The notes beneath the pieces are model-generated. The model searched no databases and was not told the origin of the DNA. It saw nothing but the letters and a program-made list of their open reading frames with translations. From NCBI GenBank assembly GCA_034008185.1, contig CM067081.1:13577821-13641820 (forward strand): a stretch of DNA of 64,000 nucleotides, written 5' to 3'. The position numbers and the translations under genes are program-made. Origin of the DNA: Gorsachius magnificus. Taxonomy: Eukaryota; Chordata; Aves; Pelecaniformes; Ardeidae. Positions 46,164 through 59,551 of this stretch are shown piece by piece. How positions within the stretch are numbered: the stretch's first letter is position 1; the number at the start of each line of letters is the position of its first letter.

Positions 46164-48204
46164 TACTTATTGAGTCCAACTGTATTCAAGGGAGCAGGAC
46201 CATTTATGCTTTCTTCCATACTTGCAAACTTGCAACAAGAAAAATATTTAAGTCCATCATCACTGGGATTTTTTTATTTTCATGATGCAAATTGTGCAAA
46301 GGATCCATATTCCTCACAGTTGCTTCAGCGAAAATAATGCATACTATTTCTTAGACAGAGTGCTGAACTAAAATATTAGGTTCTATTAGATGAGCTAATT
46401 TATTGATCTGCACTATTGTTAGCTACCTTTTCTCCTTGTTTTATAAGGATGATTATTGATTACTAAATGACTTTAATTTCAGTAAACAGCACAGAGAGTG
46501 AATTAAATTGAGTTATCAATAATGAATTGCTAAATGTTAGCAGATGTTTACATTGATCTTTGGCAGGGCGTTAAATTCAGAAATTTGAAATGCTTCGGGA
46601 TGTAGTTTCTTCCAAGAATGTCATTATTATTATATTGTTATTAGATTCCCTAGTAATTTTAAAACTAATAATTTAGCTCATTATAACCAGCACCATCTTT
46701 TCTTCCTTTGTCATTTGCTGGTTAGCACTATAGTTTAATGACAACTTTGAGCTTAGTTTATAACCACCTGCAAACTGCTGGCTTGCAAGTTACCACTTGA
46801 AGACCACGATCTCCTTCACATTTCAAATCCAATGTGATCATAAACATACCAAGATTACTGTAAATATTCCTAATAGGTGAGAGAGAATTACAAGCTGGTA
46901 CTATTTAATTTATTTGGGCAATTTAAATGGATAAAGTAGGGAGGATTAGTCTTACATCTTTAAGAGATTCCTTGATTGTTTTGGGGGCTCTTTTTGAGAC
47001 CAGTTCTCCTGACCTCCAGTGTCTTTGCCAGGGGTCAGTGCTTCCTAGCAAGTGAGGCAAAGTGGGAAAAATGTCTATGACTCAGCTTCCCTTGTTCCTG
47101 TACAATGCCAAACTGGGTTCATTGACATTTTAAATACAGTGGACTGAGCTTGGTTGGGCAAGGGGCAGATGCGCACTCTGTTCTGCCTCTGCCACTGCAA
47201 GGAGTCTTTGGCAGGGGAGCAAGAAATGCAGCTGAGCACTGTGCGAGCGCTCAGACATGAAAGACACAAAAGATCATCTGTCAATGTCCAGCAGACACAT
47301 ATGAAGATTTATCTTCTCTCAGGAAGCCATATGCCATAACAAAAGGACTTTCTCTCATGTTTATTATGCCCAGCAGATTATAGAGTACCAGATATTTCTT
47401 AAAAGTACTAAAATCCAGATGATCTCTTGGCTTCCCTTTGGTTAAAGACATCAACAATTCTGCCTCTGCATCAAAGACCCTCAGGAGATGAAAAGGTTTG
47501 ATGAATAACAGGTATATCAAAAGGGGAATTTTTAATTTTGGAAATGTTGAAATATTTAATTTCTGAAGCCTTACAAGATGAAATTCTCCAACTGCCTGTT
47601 CAAATCGAATTCACCAGCAAAAATTAGAGATGAAGAGGATTATGACAATGAAGACTCCTTAACTACGGCTCTGAAGTCTATTACTCCTATGGGAAAGATC
47701 TTTCCGTACCTCCTTCTTCTGGTGGTGAGAACTCTTTGTCTGCTTCCTAAGTTAAGCAACTTCTGCACCCAGGGAATCACAGAAACCCCTGGAGACAGCG
47801 TAAATGTGAAGTGCTGTAACAGGAGAGTGTTGGACAGTGTGATGTCAAAGAACTCTCTGTAGTATTTCACACTGCTTTTGGGTCAAGGACAGGCAGATCG
47901 GGACTTTCTTTACTGCTTTTTGTGCTACACAAAAGATATGCCATCTCATGCTATAAACTAGATTCTTGAATTCTCAGATCTTCCTAGTAGTATTTCTTCA
48001 CACCAAAGGTAGCAGGTAGTTGTAATGAATAGCTTTCTGCTTCCGCAAGCCCAGCGTAATTCTTATACATTGCTCAGCTGAGTGGTTATTTATGATGTTT
48101 TTAATAGAGACCTAGTAAAAGAAACAGGAATAAAATATGACAGGAAGGGAAATTTTAACCTGAATGAATTCAGCTCAGATATCATGAAGATATCTGGCAT
48201 TGAA

Positions 48205-48300
48205 ACCAAACAAACAAACAAACCCCCCAAAAAAACCCCAAGTAAGAACCCTCCCAAGGGAATTAAAAAAAAAAGAGAAAAAAAAAAAAGGACTTCAAAA
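48205..48300 (+). repeat. A-rich low-complexity segment with (CAAA)n start
   Basis: Starts as aacaaacaaacaaac, then long A runs broken by C and G. The Lys-rich open frame across it (48082-48315) is a product of this composition. Confidence 0.8.
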
Positions 48301-51300
48301 GAAGAAGAAAATTGAAGCTTAAAATTTCCAGCATATTTAAAGTGTTGAAATTTACTTGAAGCTTTGTAACACATGCTTTGTTTCAAATCCATTACATTCA
48401 CTCAAATGCATTTTGTAACTGACAGACCGGTGACACAAGTTACAAAATCACTGATGTTTCTTCTCTTAATTATTAAGAAATTTCTCTGCCAGCTCTGGTT
48501 CATTAAATTTTCTTGTTTGATTTCCTACTGTGATGATTAAAGTTACTGGATGTGGAATTCCACATCTAGTATTTCATTCTTTTTGTTTGTTCCCCGCCTC
48601 CCGCCTTTAAATCCAGCAAACTTTTGTATCTGGCAGCTGTTTCCTTTGTCACATCAGCATATATCTTTATCCTAATCATCTTTAAAAGTAATGAAGTTCA
48701 CAGTTCTTCCCTTTACTTCTTCTGAATTGCATTTCTTTTGTAATTTATCTTAGAAGTGTTTCCAGAAGGGACTATAGAGCCCCTGCCTTCTGCAGCCAAT
48801 GAAATTAGTAAGCATTGATACCATTTGATATCCCAGATCTACAAAACCAACAGTTTAGTTGGCTAGATACTTTCTAGTTCCTCATCAAGCATAACATAGG
48901 ACTAATAAAATACACAGGAAAAAAAATAACAAAAATAAGAATATCGTTTGTATAGCAATAGCATTCCTAATTGGCATCACAGCAAGGCACTGGGAAACCT
49001 CATTAATAACAGAACCACAGGCTTAGTCTAGTGAAGAAAACAAGACAGGAGGACAAGGTACCTAAATCTGTGCTTGGACTAGGCCCTAATTCCCAATAAT
49101 TCCAAAAGGGGATGATCTTCCCAAACCTTTCTCTCTCTTCCTTTCCTTAACTCCTTCTATTTGTCAAAATCACTTTAATGGTGGAGTATTAGGAATAAAT
49201 GCAAGAAGCAACTCACATTTTCTTCAGACAACTTAATTATTACTCCTCATATTATAGATTTATCTATATATCCCACTCTACAGCTTATTGAAATAACAGA
49301 GTTTTCCATCTACTTCAATAGATTCTAAGTCCATAAAACTTAAAATTAATCTTGCTTCTTTTGAAGTTATTTCACATTACATGCCAGGTCATGAGTTAGG
49401 ATAAGACAAGGAGCAATCACACTTTATAACACTATAACTCTACCTATTCTGTAATTACACAGTTATGGCAGTTTATGTAATTATACCATATCTAACTACT
49501 AATTTTTCTTATAGCAGGGAGGTTAGTTACATTTGTTGAACTGCTCTTTAAAATATCTCTCTTTCATATTCCTACAAATCCATTTTAAATGTAGTTACGT
49601 GATGCAGTTATTTACACTAGGACTGCCGTAATTTATGTACAGGACTTTGCAGTTATGCTGATGTATTATTAATTACCTGGACCAGAATACAAAACTATGC
49701 CAATGTATACAGTATACCACACTTAAAAAACCAGCTATCAAGTAACTAATACAATGTTTATCTACAACATCTTAACTTTGGCTTCAGATAAAGTCAATAG
49801 ATTTCATTATAGAGAAGGGTTCTGTTCAGCAGGACAAAGGGTAGCAGGTTTTGGCCACACACAGATATAAGCTGAATGCCTCCTGTGTAATAACAATGCC
49901 AATTAAATAGGATAGTGGAACAAATGAATTCAGCTTGCCACCAGTTCTCAGAAACTCTCCCAGTGATCTTAGAAACAGACTATAGACACACAAAAATACC
50001 ATCTGTCTTCTTTCTATGGTTTTTAGTTGCCAATGGGCAAAACTTGCATTAGGATGTTTTAGCCAACACATATTGTACAGACAGAAGCATGATGTCAGAT
50101 ATAGACTGCTGAATCCACCTTTGGTGAACTCTGGGAAATAGCTTTCCTTCAAAGTGTTTCAAAAAGGGATGGTAGCTTACAGACAGTGTATAACGATTAC
50201 ATCACAACAAAATATTGTCATTGAAATAAGCATTTTTTTTCCTTAAAACATTAAACGGGTACTTTCTAATGTCAAAGCACATCCTAAAAGTGGATGAAAC
50301 TTAATCTCCTTTCTCATGTCTCAGATTTAATGATGAGCACTATACTGACCTAGCGGTATAGAGCTGGATCAGCAATGCTGTATACCTGATGCCAGCACTG
50401 TTAAGTGCCAGCGTTATATTTCAATATCTGTGGTATGTCACCATACACCTAAACCTTCATGGTAAGCAGCTATAGCTCTCACCACCCAGGCTCAGTGTGT
50501 CCCTGTCCTACATCCTGCCACTCCCTGTCCAGAAATGGGGCAAAGGCCCCCTGCCTGGCTTCTCCTCTCCCCACTGCCAGCACTGAAGGGGAGGAACTGA
50601 AGGCAAGTCACACCCCAATCCCTCTGCTCCCAGCAAATTACTGAAGGAGAGAAGCATTTCCTCACATGTATTGCCAGTTGCCAGCGAGGATTTAAAGATT
50701 TCAGGAATTCCTCTAGGAGCAGGTACCAGTGCCCAAGGAAAATTAGATCAGCTCCCTGCTCTTACTTGTGCTCCCACTTGCACTATCCTGATATTTCAGT
50801 GATTCTTGTCCATAGCACTTAATGGTGGCGTGCCACCTGGGGATGTGATGCTACATTCTGGTACTGTTATTATGAAGGACTCATCTAGCATCAGCCACTG
50901 CTATACAGCCTTTTTGCATGGCTGCACACACCATTAAACCTCTAAACAGGTTCTGCAGCAGCAGGATCCAGAGGTCTGAGTCATGTACAGGGAGAGTCAG
51001 AATCTTGTGAGGGGGACTCATAAAATCCAATACCATAACCCGAAATGACTGAACTATTTTAGTTAGTCCATGGATTGAAAACTTACCACATTTTTATTTA
51101 TCCCTAGTGTGTGGGCAACAAACCCATCAGAATAGCTGGGCAAAAGGAGACAGCCTATTCAACCATCCCAAAATGGGGATGATCTACACACCTTTACTTC
51201 TTAAAAAAAAAATCAAAATGAAAACCACAGCTGGGTACCTCAAACTGAAAGTTGTTTATATTGGATGATAACAGTAATTCATTTATAAACACAGAAATCT

Positions 51301-52936
51301 AATTTAAAATATAAAAAGTTTCTGTTGTACTTTACAGGTCAGCTGAAATATTCCAAGAACATCAGAAACTGGTGTAAAGTTCGGAGCTACTGAAGACCTG
51401 TGGGTGTCTTACAGAGTTCAAGTTAAGATTTGATTAAACACCTAACATTTTCATTGTTTATCAGAAATGAGCCAAACCTCTGAAGGTTTTGAGATTCACC
51501 CATTGCTAGGGAGAGTTCTGCCAGCAGCTTTGTATCTCATTAAAAAAATCTATATTTAAGCCACAAGTCAAATGAAAACATTAAAAAATATAATTACAGC
51601 CTACAGTGTGTTCTTTAAATATATATATTTTCTCATTTAATTGACAGTGGAAATTATTGGTGGGGTATCATTTTAAAGAAAAACAACATAATGTTCTGTC
51701 AAGTTGAGTATGTTCACACAATGGAAGCTTAACTTTGATTAGGCATGATAGCTGTGGTTGTCAGGAACTTGCCCTCTTGTTCAAGCTACGCTTTAACATT
51801 TTCTAAGCCTCCTACCCGTATTCAAACATTTTCCTAGTTGCATTGTTCCCTCTTGCTTCTGAAGTTAGAAATGATCTTCAAGTTTGCAGTTCTGAAATAG
51901 AGCAGGGGATAATTTGAAGGGAAAAAAAAAGAAAATGTGTGATTATGACATGAAAATAACTTTTCAACTTTAGTGGGTTGGTGTACTGAGTTGAAATCTA
52001 AAATAGAGCACTGTCTGTAAGATGCTGAGCTCATCCCATGAAATTCTGACAAACTTTTACTTCCTTAAATTCAGAGGTGTGGAGCCACATGCTGGAGGTC
52101 TGAGTCTCAAGCGAAGTAAAAAATACGAGTTAGTAAACCTGGTAACCTTATAAGGAATTGCTAAAGTCAAGGTGTTACTAATAAACATAAAGCATAATTC
52201 TGCTGCCATTAGGTATGTGGTAAAATACAGTGACATAAAGCATGAGGGTTTGTGGGTACCAGTGGTAATGGAGTGCATGAAGACAGTCCTCATGTTAGGA
52301 TTGCATTTGTCATATGGCAACAGCAAAGGACACGAAACTTCACAGGAAACATGATGATTTACAGACAGCAGCCTGCAGACATGGCATATAATTGAGAGCT
52401 ACTCATGCAGCAGTAGTAGTAGTTACAGTCTTTGTAGTCCGTGACTGCAAAGAGAACTGAAGCTGTAAAGCCCCATCATTACCAAGATGCTCCGAGAGGA
52501 AAGAGACTAATGTTACTGTTGCAAAAAGTGAAAACCTATTTTATGTGAGGATTATATTATATTACCTTTCATGACACTACTTACTGCTGAATTTGAACTT
52601 GCTGCACTTGTTACAGTATTTTTGAATGTTAATAAGAGTAGCTTGTTGATGTCCAAAGAACTGAGCTGAAAAGGTTGCAGCACATCAATAGCATTCACAC
52701 ACTTTGGATATGAATTACTTTCTTAAACACCATAACCTATTATTTTTAACCTTTATCTAATTTAAATCTATTCTTTGAGATTATGCCTGTCTATTTTCTA
52801 AATAAAATATAGTCTGTGTTTTGGCCTCAGATGAGCATATTATAGTTGTATAAATGACTAGCAAGGTAGATCACTACGCTAACTACAGAAAGCAAGTAAG
52901 CAAGTTTAAATGAGACATTACTCACTACTACCACCA

Positions 52937-52937
<1 letters not shown>

Positions 52938-52970
<33 letters not shown>
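52938..52970 (+). repeat. Poly(A) tract, 33 bases
   Basis: Uninterrupted A run after ctactaccaccac. I see no AATAAA signal or spliced-gene-like sequence upstream that would make it the tail of a processed pseudogene. Confidence 0.95.
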
Positions 52971-52973
<3 letters not shown>

Positions 52974-54179
52974 GCATGTTGGTTATATACAGTAGTTTGA
53001 AGTTGCATTCTCCCAGATTTGGGAAAGATCAAGGGTTTTTAAAGTGAAAAGTGTCTTTCATTAAAAATAATTTCATGCAATACAATATTCTAACCTAAAA
53101 CTCCACAATCAAATCATTAAAAAACCAATACCCACAAAAAATGTAAAACAAATGGAAATAAACAGAAATATTTCTATCAGGTCTAGCCAAGAATATTTTG
53201 TTTAGCCAGTGAGGAGGGGGAATTTTGTTCATGTATGGATGTGCATATAAAAAAAGTTAGCCAGATCTTCCATTTTGTTAGGCAAAGCCACAGGGAAAGT
53301 GAGCGGTGATCATTCCCCTTAATTTACAAAGAACAGATCACTTCCATGAGTATGAAAGCCCACATGTCATGTCTTGGTTCTTACAACCACACAGAGAAAT
53401 GATACCCCCTTCTTTTTACTTTATCTTTCTGCCATCACCAATCTGCTGAGAAAAATTCCCTGTCTATGGCTTTGGATGTCCTTTATGTGGCTGCACTCCT
53501 CCTTCTCATTTAGCACAGCCCTAGCAGGAGCTGTCTTTTGCTGAGTCTGCCTCTGATAGAACTAGATAAAGTTACTGTGATGTGAATCACATCACTGGGG
53601 AAATTGCATCTGGAAATCAAGACTCCTGTGCAGGACTGAGCAATGGGGTCAGAGCTAGTGGCTCCATGTTCCTTGGAGGACAGCTTGATTCTCCACAGTT
53701 TTTCCACATTTACCTTATTACTTAGTGCAAGTTGCAGAAAGTGTTTCCTCTTCAGAGTATTCATATCACCAACAGTTTATAAAAGAATAGCTAACATGAC
53801 AAGGTGAAGAAGAATTATAAAGGCAAGAATAAAAACATGACTATAGGTTGTCTTTGTCTGGCATAATTTGATGTAATATGGTTAAGTCTAGAAATTAATA
53901 ATGTGATTTTGATTTATGCCAGCTGGGTACCAAACACCCATGCCTTCTCTCTAATACTTCTAATGTGCTTAGTAAACCTTATTTATAACTTTGAAACACT
54001 ACCAAAATGGTGATGTTCCAGCAGTATTTTTTGTTGCTAGATTTTGTGTTTAAAGATCTTAGAGATAGTAGTAGTGACTTATAATGTGTAAGTTACTATG
54101 GTGATGGCTTTCTTAATGAACAGTGGATGAAATTGCCTCATATAACATATATACTTTTAGCCTGTAGACTGCAGGTGTT

Positions 54180-54626
54180 TTGTTGCATCCATACTGTATG
54201 AAACAGTATTCACACTTAATGGCATGCATGTTTAGTGTAGTATACCAGGCTGCTGGACTATGCTCAAAGGTTCTTATTGTGGCAGAAGATGCTGATCTGC
54301 AGAGAATTAAATATCTTTTCCTGGACCAGAGCTTTCCACTTGGATATAGCAAATGTAGGAACAGTTGGGTCCAGCCAGCTCATGTTACGTGCGGAGAGGC
54401 TACACGCAGTCTTCCTTCAGGCCTGAAAGCCATATTGCTGCATTTGCCTGGCACCACAATGAAGAAAATAAACTCCCTCTCTCAGAAAAGTCACAGCCAG
54501 CACAGCCATCTCAACATCTTCTGTACTACAGAAAAGAAATACCTGAGGCAGGTCAGCGTCTTTGTCCCATTCACTAAGAGGGAATGGCACTTAAGGGAAG
54601 AGGCAGCTTGCCTAACTGCTGTCTAA
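54180..54626 (+). CDS. Unrecognised 148-codon open reading frame, doubtful
   Basis: A 148-residue frame on the + strand in a segment with more GC than its surroundings. No domain, signal peptide or repeat is recognised in the predicted product, and no matching splice or polyadenylation signals are evident. A 79-codon frame overlaps its start on the other strand. It may be chance, an exon of a non-coding transcript, or a decayed gene piece. Confidence 0.1.
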   Translation: MLHPYCMKQYSHLMACMFSVVYQAAGLCSKVLIVAEDADLQRIKYLFLDQSFPLGYSKCRNSWVQPAHVTCGEATRSLPSGLKAILLHLPGTTMKKINSLSQKSHSQHSHLNIFCTTEKKYLRQVSVFVPFTKREWHLREEAACLTAV

Positions 54627-55691
54627 AGGGCCTGAAGACCTCCACCATCATACTGGAACTTCAACAGAAATCAAAACTCTCCAGCTGAGGACCACTACAG
54701 GTCCAACATACTTCTGGTTCTCCTGTGTACTCCCTATTCCAGTTTATAATTCCTGCCCTGGCATGCTCTGAGGACAAGCTCAGTGCTAGTGAGTCTACCA
54801 CCGCACTTAGTGCAAGAGGGAAATATTATCCAGAAAGATTTTTAGGAAAGTGGTAAAGTGCAGGTGAGGATGGATGATGCTATCGCCAAGGTAAGAGTCT
54901 CCCCTGCCCAGAAGCATCCTGGTCTAGAGAATTAGGATGATTATAGTCTGATTTATGCAACCCAGTGTCTCTCACCCTGCTTTTTTGTCCTCAGATTTCA
55001 ATAAGACAGTAGGCGACAACTTAGGTCCCAGATATGTACAAGTGAAAACTATAGCTGAAAACTTCTTTTAAGTCATTTGTCAAAGACATCACAAAGGCAG
55101 GGTTTGAACAGAGATTATAGCACTACTCAATCCTCTGGACAAACATGGAGAAAGTGTGATAGAATTCCCTGGGTAAATAATGACAAAGAAGTCAAATATT
55201 TTGAGATACAACTGAAAAAAAAAAAGTACGTTAAGTAATATTACATGGGAAAATTCTAGGCTTTTTTGGGTAATAGACCAGATGCAGAACACTTGATTCA
55301 TTTTCACTATCATTTGAAACAGAGGTGCTGCAAACAGACAGTCAGATAACAGACACTATTCTCACTTTAGCATAACATTACTACTTACACTACGGCTAAA
55401 AGTAATAGCCTTTATCACAAGTAGACTTCCAAGTGCTTTTCTGTACACATGATATGATAGGTTTTTTTGAAGGTGTCAGAGATCACAGTTTCATGCATTA
55501 TGCTATTGACAGACTGGCAGAGTAATCCAATGTATGTGCCTTGTGCAAAACACAAGGGAAACATTTTCGTTTCACATATTTTTTCCTCACTCAACCACAC
55601 AATGCTGCTTCTCTCTGTTCTTAATTCTTTGCTCCAGCTCCACCCACTTTGCCCAGAAATGTCTTATTTTATTTAAATAAGACAACCTTAA

Positions 55692-55768
55692 AGGCAGTGT
55701 TAGGTTAATGGTTGGACTTGATGATTTTCAAGCTCTTTTCCAACCTAAACAATTCTATGATTCTATGA
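55692..55768 (+). mobile_element. Very short CR1 3' tail insertion
   Basis: Only the final 77 bases of a CR1: ggcagtgttaggttaatggt, tggacttgatgattttcaag, then caacctaaac and two attctatg octamers. It is the same 3' subfamily as the 1.66 kb copy. Confidence 0.92.
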
Positions 55769-56339
55769 ACTTTGAAAGGGTTTTCCTGGAAGGCAGACAT
55801 TATCTTTATCCAGAACTTTGTTACACAGTGTACATGGAGTTGCATTTAAAGTATGTGTGTAGGAAAGACCGTTTGAAAGGTTTATTAATATCAAATAAAT
55901 GGACATTTTCTCAATTTTGAAAAGATAAAGTAGACTTTTAAGAATATAATACATTTCAGTTATATTCATAATGATAGACACAGCAAGAATTTATATTTCT
56001 TTTTTTCTACCAAAATACATGGCATCTTCAAGCATTTAAATAACTTGCCAGCTCTGAAATTTGTAAATCTCATAATGCAGATAGAGGGAGTTACCTAGTC
56101 CTGTAGCATAGTACCTGAACACACAAGACATTTTCATTGTAACTCTACATGTAATAATCCATATATTATAAATTTTGTTAATATTATATATACTGGCCAG
56201 TGGCATAAGGCTTTCCATGCTTTCATTTTAAAGATGATATTCTGTTCCTTATAATATTGCCAGACTTGGACCAAAGAGACTAAGGTTCTTGTTTTAAATT
56301 TATGTATGAATTGCACACACAACTGCTGAGGAATCTGGC
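55769..56339. other. AT-rich spacer
   Basis: Nothing recognised between two CR1 copies. Confidence 0.4.
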
Positions 56340-57211
56340 TGATTTCATTGGCAAGGAGTAGGATCAGGGAAGATACAGGCTGGTGAGCTTCATCTCAGTC
56401 TCTGGAAAGGTGATGGAGAAAAAATTCCTGGAAGCCTTTTTGAAGCATATTAAGCAGAACAAGATGAATAGGAACAGTCAGAGTGGATTTTCAAAGGAGA
56501 GTTTATGCTTGACCAACCCAATAACCTTCTATGATGAGGTGACTAGTGAGGTGGATGAAGTAAGACCAGTAGGTGCTGTTTATCTTGATTTAAGCAAGGC
56601 TTTCAACACTGTCTTCCATAACATCCTCATGGACAAGTTGGTGAAGGATGGGCTATATAAGGACAGTGAGATGGATTAGAAAACTGGCCAAACAATCGGG
56701 CTCAAAGGGTTGTGATCAGTGGCCTGAAGTGCAGCTGGATACCAGTCAGTAATGGTGTATGCCAGGGGATGATACCAGGACCAGTACTTTTAACATCTTC
56801 ATGAACAACCTGAATGATGGGACAGAATGTACCCTCAATAAGTTCACAGATGATACAAAACTGGGAAAAGTAGTTGATACACCAGACGGATGTGCTGTCA
56901 TTCAGAGCATCCTCAACAGAACAGAGAAATGGACCAACAGGAATTTCATGAAGTTCAACACAGAGAAATTCCAATTCCTGCCCCTGTGGAGGAGTAACTT
57001 CAAGTTAAGTATAGGCTGGGGGCTGACTGGCTGGGAGGCAGCTTGGAGAAGAGGACCAGGAGGTACTGTTTGACACCAAATTAACCATAACACAGCAATG
57101 AGCCCTTACAATAAAGAAGTCTCTAAATGACCCTTCTTTGAGCAGGGATTTGGAGTAGATGATTTCCAGAAGTTCCATCACACATCAGCTGTTCTGTGAC
57201 TGTGAGGATGG
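56340..57211 (+). mobile_element. CR1 LINE with large internal deletion
   Basis: It begins near the 'YRLVSFISVSGKVMEK' block of the RT. Frame 56383-56679 includes GFSKESLCLTNPITFYDEV and VYLDLSKAFNTVFHNIL. The catalytic box is FTDDTKLGK (56845-56871) instead of FADD. The text continues to the 'LGWGLTGWEAA' block near 57050, then jumps to the CR1 3' end (gagtagatgatttccagaag; cagctgttctgtgactgtga) at 57150-57211. Roughly the whole C-terminal RT region and part of the 3' UTR are missing. It is a different CR1 subfamily from the 25.8 kb copy. Confidence 0.9.
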
Positions 57212-59551
57212 GAATGCTCTCTTGCCTAAGAGAGGAGCTTGCAGAGGACTTCCCAATACACAAAGGTGAAGATGAATGTTCACAGGGTAGTTGAAAGTGG
57301 GCAGAACAACTGAAACGTGAGACGCTGTATTCTCACTGCAGTCTGTAATACTGCCTACACAGTACTGCCTACTGATGTGGATGCAGAGTGATTATAGTCT
57401 GGATCTTGCTCTCTGTCTTTCTTAGGGGAATACTGGCTTTCCATTCCACTTTTCCTTGCTGCAGCCACATGGAAAAGTTGACACACCTGATACTTTTACC
57501 ATCTGCACAGTAAAATCACTTTGATTTCTTTGAGAGGAACTGTGTAGCCTTGTGCACATTAGAGTTGTCTCAGATTTCCCAATGTCCTTTCACCATGATG
57601 GAGTTTAATATTTCTTCCCAAAATACCTTACTTACTAAATTTCTTACTTCCTGCAAATGTGGTTTCCTTAATTCTTATAACCTTGTCCTGATGTACTGCT
57701 AAAAACAAACACTTCTTGAACTATTTTAAGCTGAAAACATATTGGCCCCTAATGCTCTAATCAAATTAAACAGAAGATCAAGTTAAGCAGTGATTGAATC
57801 AGCTGGTCCTGTTATTTGTGTAGCCAGATTAAATTTTGAATATCTACTCAGGCAGGTATCCTCTAGCCATGGGTGAGTACTTCTGTTAAAAGCTCTGAAA
57901 AGTGCATTCACTGCTGTCTCATTTCATTATTTTGTTGTAAGTAGTCATTTAGGATATAAAATCATTATTTCTACAGCTGTTGGAATCAGGTTATTACTAG
58001 AGAACCTTATCTTTCTTAAAGAAAATGAACAAGTAGTCTGCTAACATTTCTGTTTCCCAAAAAATCCCAGACAGTGTGAACATCTGCAGAATACCTATCT
58101 GGTCAGTAAGAGGAAGAAGAAAAGGAAGAAAAGACAACATTTAATATTGTTAAGCTTCATGTTTTTAGAAAAATAACTTCATGATTTTGGAGGCATTATT
58201 TTCTTACATAGAAAGCACTTGAGATTAACAAAGTTCAATTCCAAGAAACCAGTAAATGAAAAAAAAAATTTGAAATGAGATATTGAGAAACCAATTAGGT
58301 AATTTCTCTATGGATTTTCTCTTTCTACAAATCGAGATTGATTGAATTGAGATTGAATTGCAGGGAGGCATACTGAACAATGCTGAAGATAGAGCACAAC
58401 ATAAAGTACGCAGTGTGCACTGTGCTTCCTGACACGCTTGCATTACCTCTACGGACAGATAAATTAAGCAGTGATTTTTCTCTTCCAGATCTCATTGCTT
58501 ATAACCCATCTGGTCTTCCATGTAGACCAGTACACATGCTCATTATTAAAATTGTTCATCCTTATGGTACAGACAAAATAAAAAACCTAGGACTATATTT
58601 AATTTTCTGGTGATTGCATGTATTACAAATATTTAGATTTCATAACATAAGGAATCTCCCCCCTTAGTGGATGCAGATATTTTTGGTCCTTCATTCAATG
58701 AGGATATATTTGGTTTATACATTAAAGCAATATTATAAAAATACTAAATAAAGTAATACCACTATGGGACAAGAATAATAGTAGTCTAATATAAATTACA
58801 GTAATACTATAACTTATTGTAAATTTCCTCCTCTTTCCACCAGTGTTTATTCGCTCTTTTTTTTTTTGAATGTCCAACACCTCATGAGCATTACTGTAGA
58901 TTTTTCACCTGATGGTAAAACTAAAGCATTTAGACATATTCCTATAGCTATTTGAAAATCTGCAGGAAATATCTGTCTTAGGAACGCAGAAAGCTATCTT
59001 TTAAAGAAAAAAAAAAGTGGCATAATTTCTAGTTTTAGAGCCTTTAGGCATTCCCTGTCTGCAGGCAATCTGTGCTTTGAATTTGTTCATGGTATTAACC
59101 TCTCATTCTATAAACATCTCTTGTCTTAAAAGAGGAAAAGTCAAATTTTCATATAAATCCAAGAGCTTCACTGTCAAAGGAGTCTTAGCCTTTACTTTGA
59201 AATTTGTCTATGGAAAAGAATCTTTTCTACAAACACCTAAAGCTAGCTGGACTGAAGGAAACTTAATTTTTCAATAGTAGCAAAGTGGCAAATTGGGAAG
59301 ATTACTGAAAATGCTCATCTTAATCTAGTTGCAAACTCTATGATCTTTCACAATAAACAGTCACAGTTTGGGAACACATATCAGAAAAGTGTTATGAAAA
59401 TTGACTATAGGGGACTTAGGGAAATATATTTTTCTTTATGGTAAAGTAAATCCATATCCTGAGATCAAGAAATAAACCTAATTATTGAAATGGGAGACAT
59501 AGAGAATGGCTCATGAGAGAACACTCTTTAACTACAGCTGCATTGAGTTGA
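57212..59551. other. Unannotated stretch
   Basis: AT-rich, with only short frames. No gene or repeat family is recognised. Confidence 0.45.

Larger units (their letters stand above)
46164..55691. other. Long mostly unique stretch, no gene supported
   Basis: No young transposon is recognised over 9.5 kb. 46330-46760 is AT-rich, non-repetitive and full of short TTAAAT/ATTAAT words, as seen in conserved non-coding elements. 48205-48300 is A-rich low complexity. 50459-50645 and 54240-54640 are GC-richer with open frames of unknown nature. A 33-base poly(A) lies at 52938. Confidence 0.45.

Noticed and set aside
48082..48315. Lys-rich 77-codon frame
   Set aside because: Produced by an A-rich low-complexity tract.
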